A DNA stretch of 64,000 nucleotides from Apostichopus japonicus (taxonomy: Eukaryota; Echinodermata; Holothuroidea; Aspidochirotida; Stichopodidae): contig NC_092571.1 in NCBI RefSeq assembly GCF_037975245.1, forward strand, positions 17,355,917 to 17,419,916, written 5' to 3'. Each line of letters opens with the position of its first letter. Within the stretch, counting starts at the first letter, position 1. The notes under the pieces are model-generated. The model was not told where the DNA came from. It made no database searches and saw only the letters and a program-made list of their open reading frames with translations. Position numbers and translations under genes: made by a program. Below, piece by piece: positions 61,901 through 64,000 of this stretch.

Positions 61901-63829
61901 TCAAGATGGGTGCATGGTCTACAGTGGGAGACAGTATTTCCTGCGCAAAGGGAAAATCAAAATAGACATCGTTGTTATCAAATGAAAGAGAAGAGGGTAT
62001 TGGATGGGAGAATGTGGGGGTGGGGAGATGTGGAATCCTTCTCATTCTAGACTCATAATAGACTAGTGGTAGCCTGGGGGGGGGGTGGTATGGGGAAGTA
62101 TAGATTTCGAAACGTATAAAGAACATAACGAACGCTCATCATATTGAAACAAATCAACAAAGCGCGTAACTAGACCAGAATTACCGTATTATATATTGAT
62201 CGGTTTGAATGCATATACTGATTACATCCCTGTTTTACAAATAGATGGAGTATTTTAAGACCATATTTCGAAATCATGGACGTGGATGGTGAAATGATTG
62301 CGTCTGCCAAAGGTCCCGGATGTATCTGTCAGAACACACTTTGCTCCAGTCCAGTTGAATTTCAGGTAAGACCGTTGGGAATGTAAAACGCCTATGTAAT
62401 TTATTGATATAGGTATAGCACATATTATACAGAAGAGGCAATTGTTACATAAAAAAATGAAAGAAGAAGATATATATTTCAGATATTTTGATTTGGTGGA
62501 GGGAAAAGACTCGGAATTAGACGTGTGCTTACTGTATATAACGGAGTAGTAACGAGTCACTTTATGTGGAGGCCGAGTCGAGTCATTACCAATGACTTTT
62601 CTCGAATCGACTCGAATCGAGTCATGGACTCGAGTCACTGTGTTATTTCTATGGGGCTAAAGTAAGCAAAATTATTCTAGTCGATTCAAGTTTGAAACTT
62701 GGCGACACGAGTCTTGATGGGGGTGGGCGTGTAATGAAGAACGCATGGCCCAAATACTTGGGGGGGGGGAGGGGGGTCGTGGGGTGCTATATAGTCAGCT
62801 ATACTGATATGAATTTCAAAGGCCAACATATTCCTTCCATGACAGGTTGGCGATTTGGTTCAGGGAACGGACATATTCAACAGTCTTGTACTCAGTTCTT
62901 GGTGCGGTGGAGAGAAAGACCAGGAATATTGCAACCCATTCCCTTACCTTTTAACGACTTGCCTTTCGTTGAAAAGAAGCTTTTAACGATATAATATGGT
63001 GTCTTAAGTTGCTATTTTAATGGCAGACTTGTTACATTTTAATGTATACTGATTTCCGTAGGTCTCTCTACTATGACGCAGTTTCAATATCTTTTTCTAT
63101 TAATATAGATCTATTCTAAAGATGGTTCTTCGAAAATTGGCTCTATCAGCAAACTTTACAGTGGATTTGCTAAAGAACTTTACACGAAAGCAGACGACTT
63201 TGAATTAAACTGTGAGTTTATTGCTGGAGTATATATGTTGTAAACCGGGTATGCAGGGTGCATGTATGTATAACAGTGACATTCCATTCGAAATAAATAG
63301 TGAGTTTATTAATGATATATAGGCCTATCGGTAACCGGTATTAACGGTGTATGTATGTATTAACGTGACATTCCATTTGCCAACATATAATTAAACAGTG
63401 AGCTCATTGGTGATATATCGGTAATGCCGGTATACATGATGTATATCCTTATTAACATGACGTTCCTATTTGTCGACTTCTAATTAAACCGTATAAGGAC
63501 ATTGATGATATATCGGTAATACCGGTATACAGGGTATAAATATATTTGCGTAGAAATCATTTATTGAAGTATGTGTTCCCTTTGTCCATTTAGCATTAAA
63601 CCGATATATAACTCATATACCGGTGAACAGGGTATCTACACGTTGATTGTCAGGGATGTATTTGTGACAGAGGAAAGCGTTGGGGCTTCATGGAAGGTTT
63701 ATGACGTAATGATAGTGACGTCACGTCAAACCAGCTTCACGTTCCTTTGTTGATTTTTTTCTACTCACAGTTATCGAGAACACATCACTTGAAGTTAAAA
63801 TTCTCTGTATATGCCTCGTATTTCTGTTG
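58993..63829 (+). CDS. Phospholipid scramblase, 3' end beyond the window
   Basis: Seven exons join in phase: 58993-59046, 59322-59424, 60531-60685, 61586-61716, 62245-62365, 63109-63211, 63771-63829, giving 242 residues. The order of blocks matches the PLSCR family: GLEALADLNKFYIHQFIEPLE, then NRYRILDGYGNFVYDVLE, the Cys-rich CIGCTCFVFGPDC, WSILRPYFEIMDVDGE, CICQNTLCSSPVEFQ, IGSISKLYSGFAKELYTKAD, and the start of the C-terminal membrane helix VKILCICLVFLL. The acidic segment before that helix matches the Ca2+-binding loop position. The N terminus is short and lacks the Pro-rich region of vertebrate PLSCR1. The last donor GTAAGT at 63830 predicts one more short exon outside. Expected role: Ca2+-dependent lipid movement between leaflets of the plasma membrane. 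Which paralogue it is cannot be told. Confidence 0.9.
62520..62640. repeat. GAGTC/GACTC-rich low-complexity tract in scramblase intron 5
   Basis: Repeated GAGTCGAGTC and GACTCGAATCGAGTC motifs in both orientations, able to form small hairpins. Confidence 0.55.
63202..63620 (+). repeat. Degenerate tandem repeat (about 90-110 bp) that includes the scramblase exon 6 donor
   Basis: Units start near 63202, 63291, 63387, 63481 and 63590 with AATTAAAC.GTGAG-like text. Each has GATATAT-CGGTAA-CCGGTAT and GTGACATTCC-like motifs. The first unit starts in exon 6, so its GTGAGT is the real splice donor and later units hold decayed copies of it. Confidence 0.75.
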
Positions 63830-64000
63830 GTAAGTGTTCTGTCAAAGCCTGATCGTGCACATTTTGATCCATGAATATAGGTCTACTTCCTTTCGTTAAT
63901 TAAAAATGCCCTTTTTGGTACTAAAATGCGTTTCCGTTTTCGCCCTTCAAAAGTGTTCCTCTTTACAAAAAAAAATGCCCGTTTTTTGCAAACTCATTCA

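Noticed and set aside
62692-62994. 100-residue frame in scramblase intron 5
   Set aside because: It crosses a poly-G tract, breaks the scramblase phase chain and matches no family.

Overview
This is eukaryotic (animal) genomic DNA: genes are split by GT-AG introns, intergenic DNA is AT-rich, and it is full of homopolymer G/C runs, microsatellites, tRNA-derived SINEs and short inverted-repeat transposons. The encoded families (TMEM222, arylsulfatase B, chondroitin 4-sulfate 6-sulfotransferase, phospholipid scramblase) and the repeat style suggest a marine deuterostome invertebrate. An echinoderm, perhaps a sea cucumber, is my inference and is not proven by the sequence. All exon models were built by hand from splice signals, codon phase and remembered family sequences.

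Layout. 2-1019 (+): 3' end of a lysine-rich, probably nuclear or nucleolar protein. 6344-9296 (-): TMEM222, four exons found, last exon not found. It is head-to-head with 10313-18557 (+), a complete eight-exon arylsulfatase B-like gene of 519 residues. 18.6-26.7 kb has no genes, only duplicated repeats, a MITE and a SINE. 26786-33172 (-) and 35313-43907 (-): two tandem seven-exon paralogues of carbohydrate sulfotransferase 15 (GalNAc 4-sulfate 6-O-sulfotransferase), 520 and 556 residues, with the same intron phases throughout. 46433-48051 (-): a two-exon type II membrane protein with an acidic tail. Its first intron sits just before the membrane anchor, as in the two sulfotransferases, but I see no catalytic exons. 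49.4-50.7 kb: a dead non-LTR reverse transcriptase split by a MITE. 51.7-55.3 kb: a transposon with 410-bp inverted arms inside a pair of identical 79-bp direct repeats. 58993-63829 (+): a phospholipid scramblase whose last exon lies beyond the window.

How the genes fit together. The centre of the window pairs an enzyme expected to remove 4-sulfate from GalNAc (ARSB) with two enzymes expected to add 6-sulfate to GalNAc-4-sulfate. All three act on chondroitin/dermatan sulfate, in lysosome and Golgi respectively. This physical linkage and the local sulfotransferase duplication are the most biologically interesting feature. The rest of the novelty is in mobile DNA: at least six unnamed inverted-repeat element families, several with clear target-site duplications, and two tandem repeats that run into splice donors.
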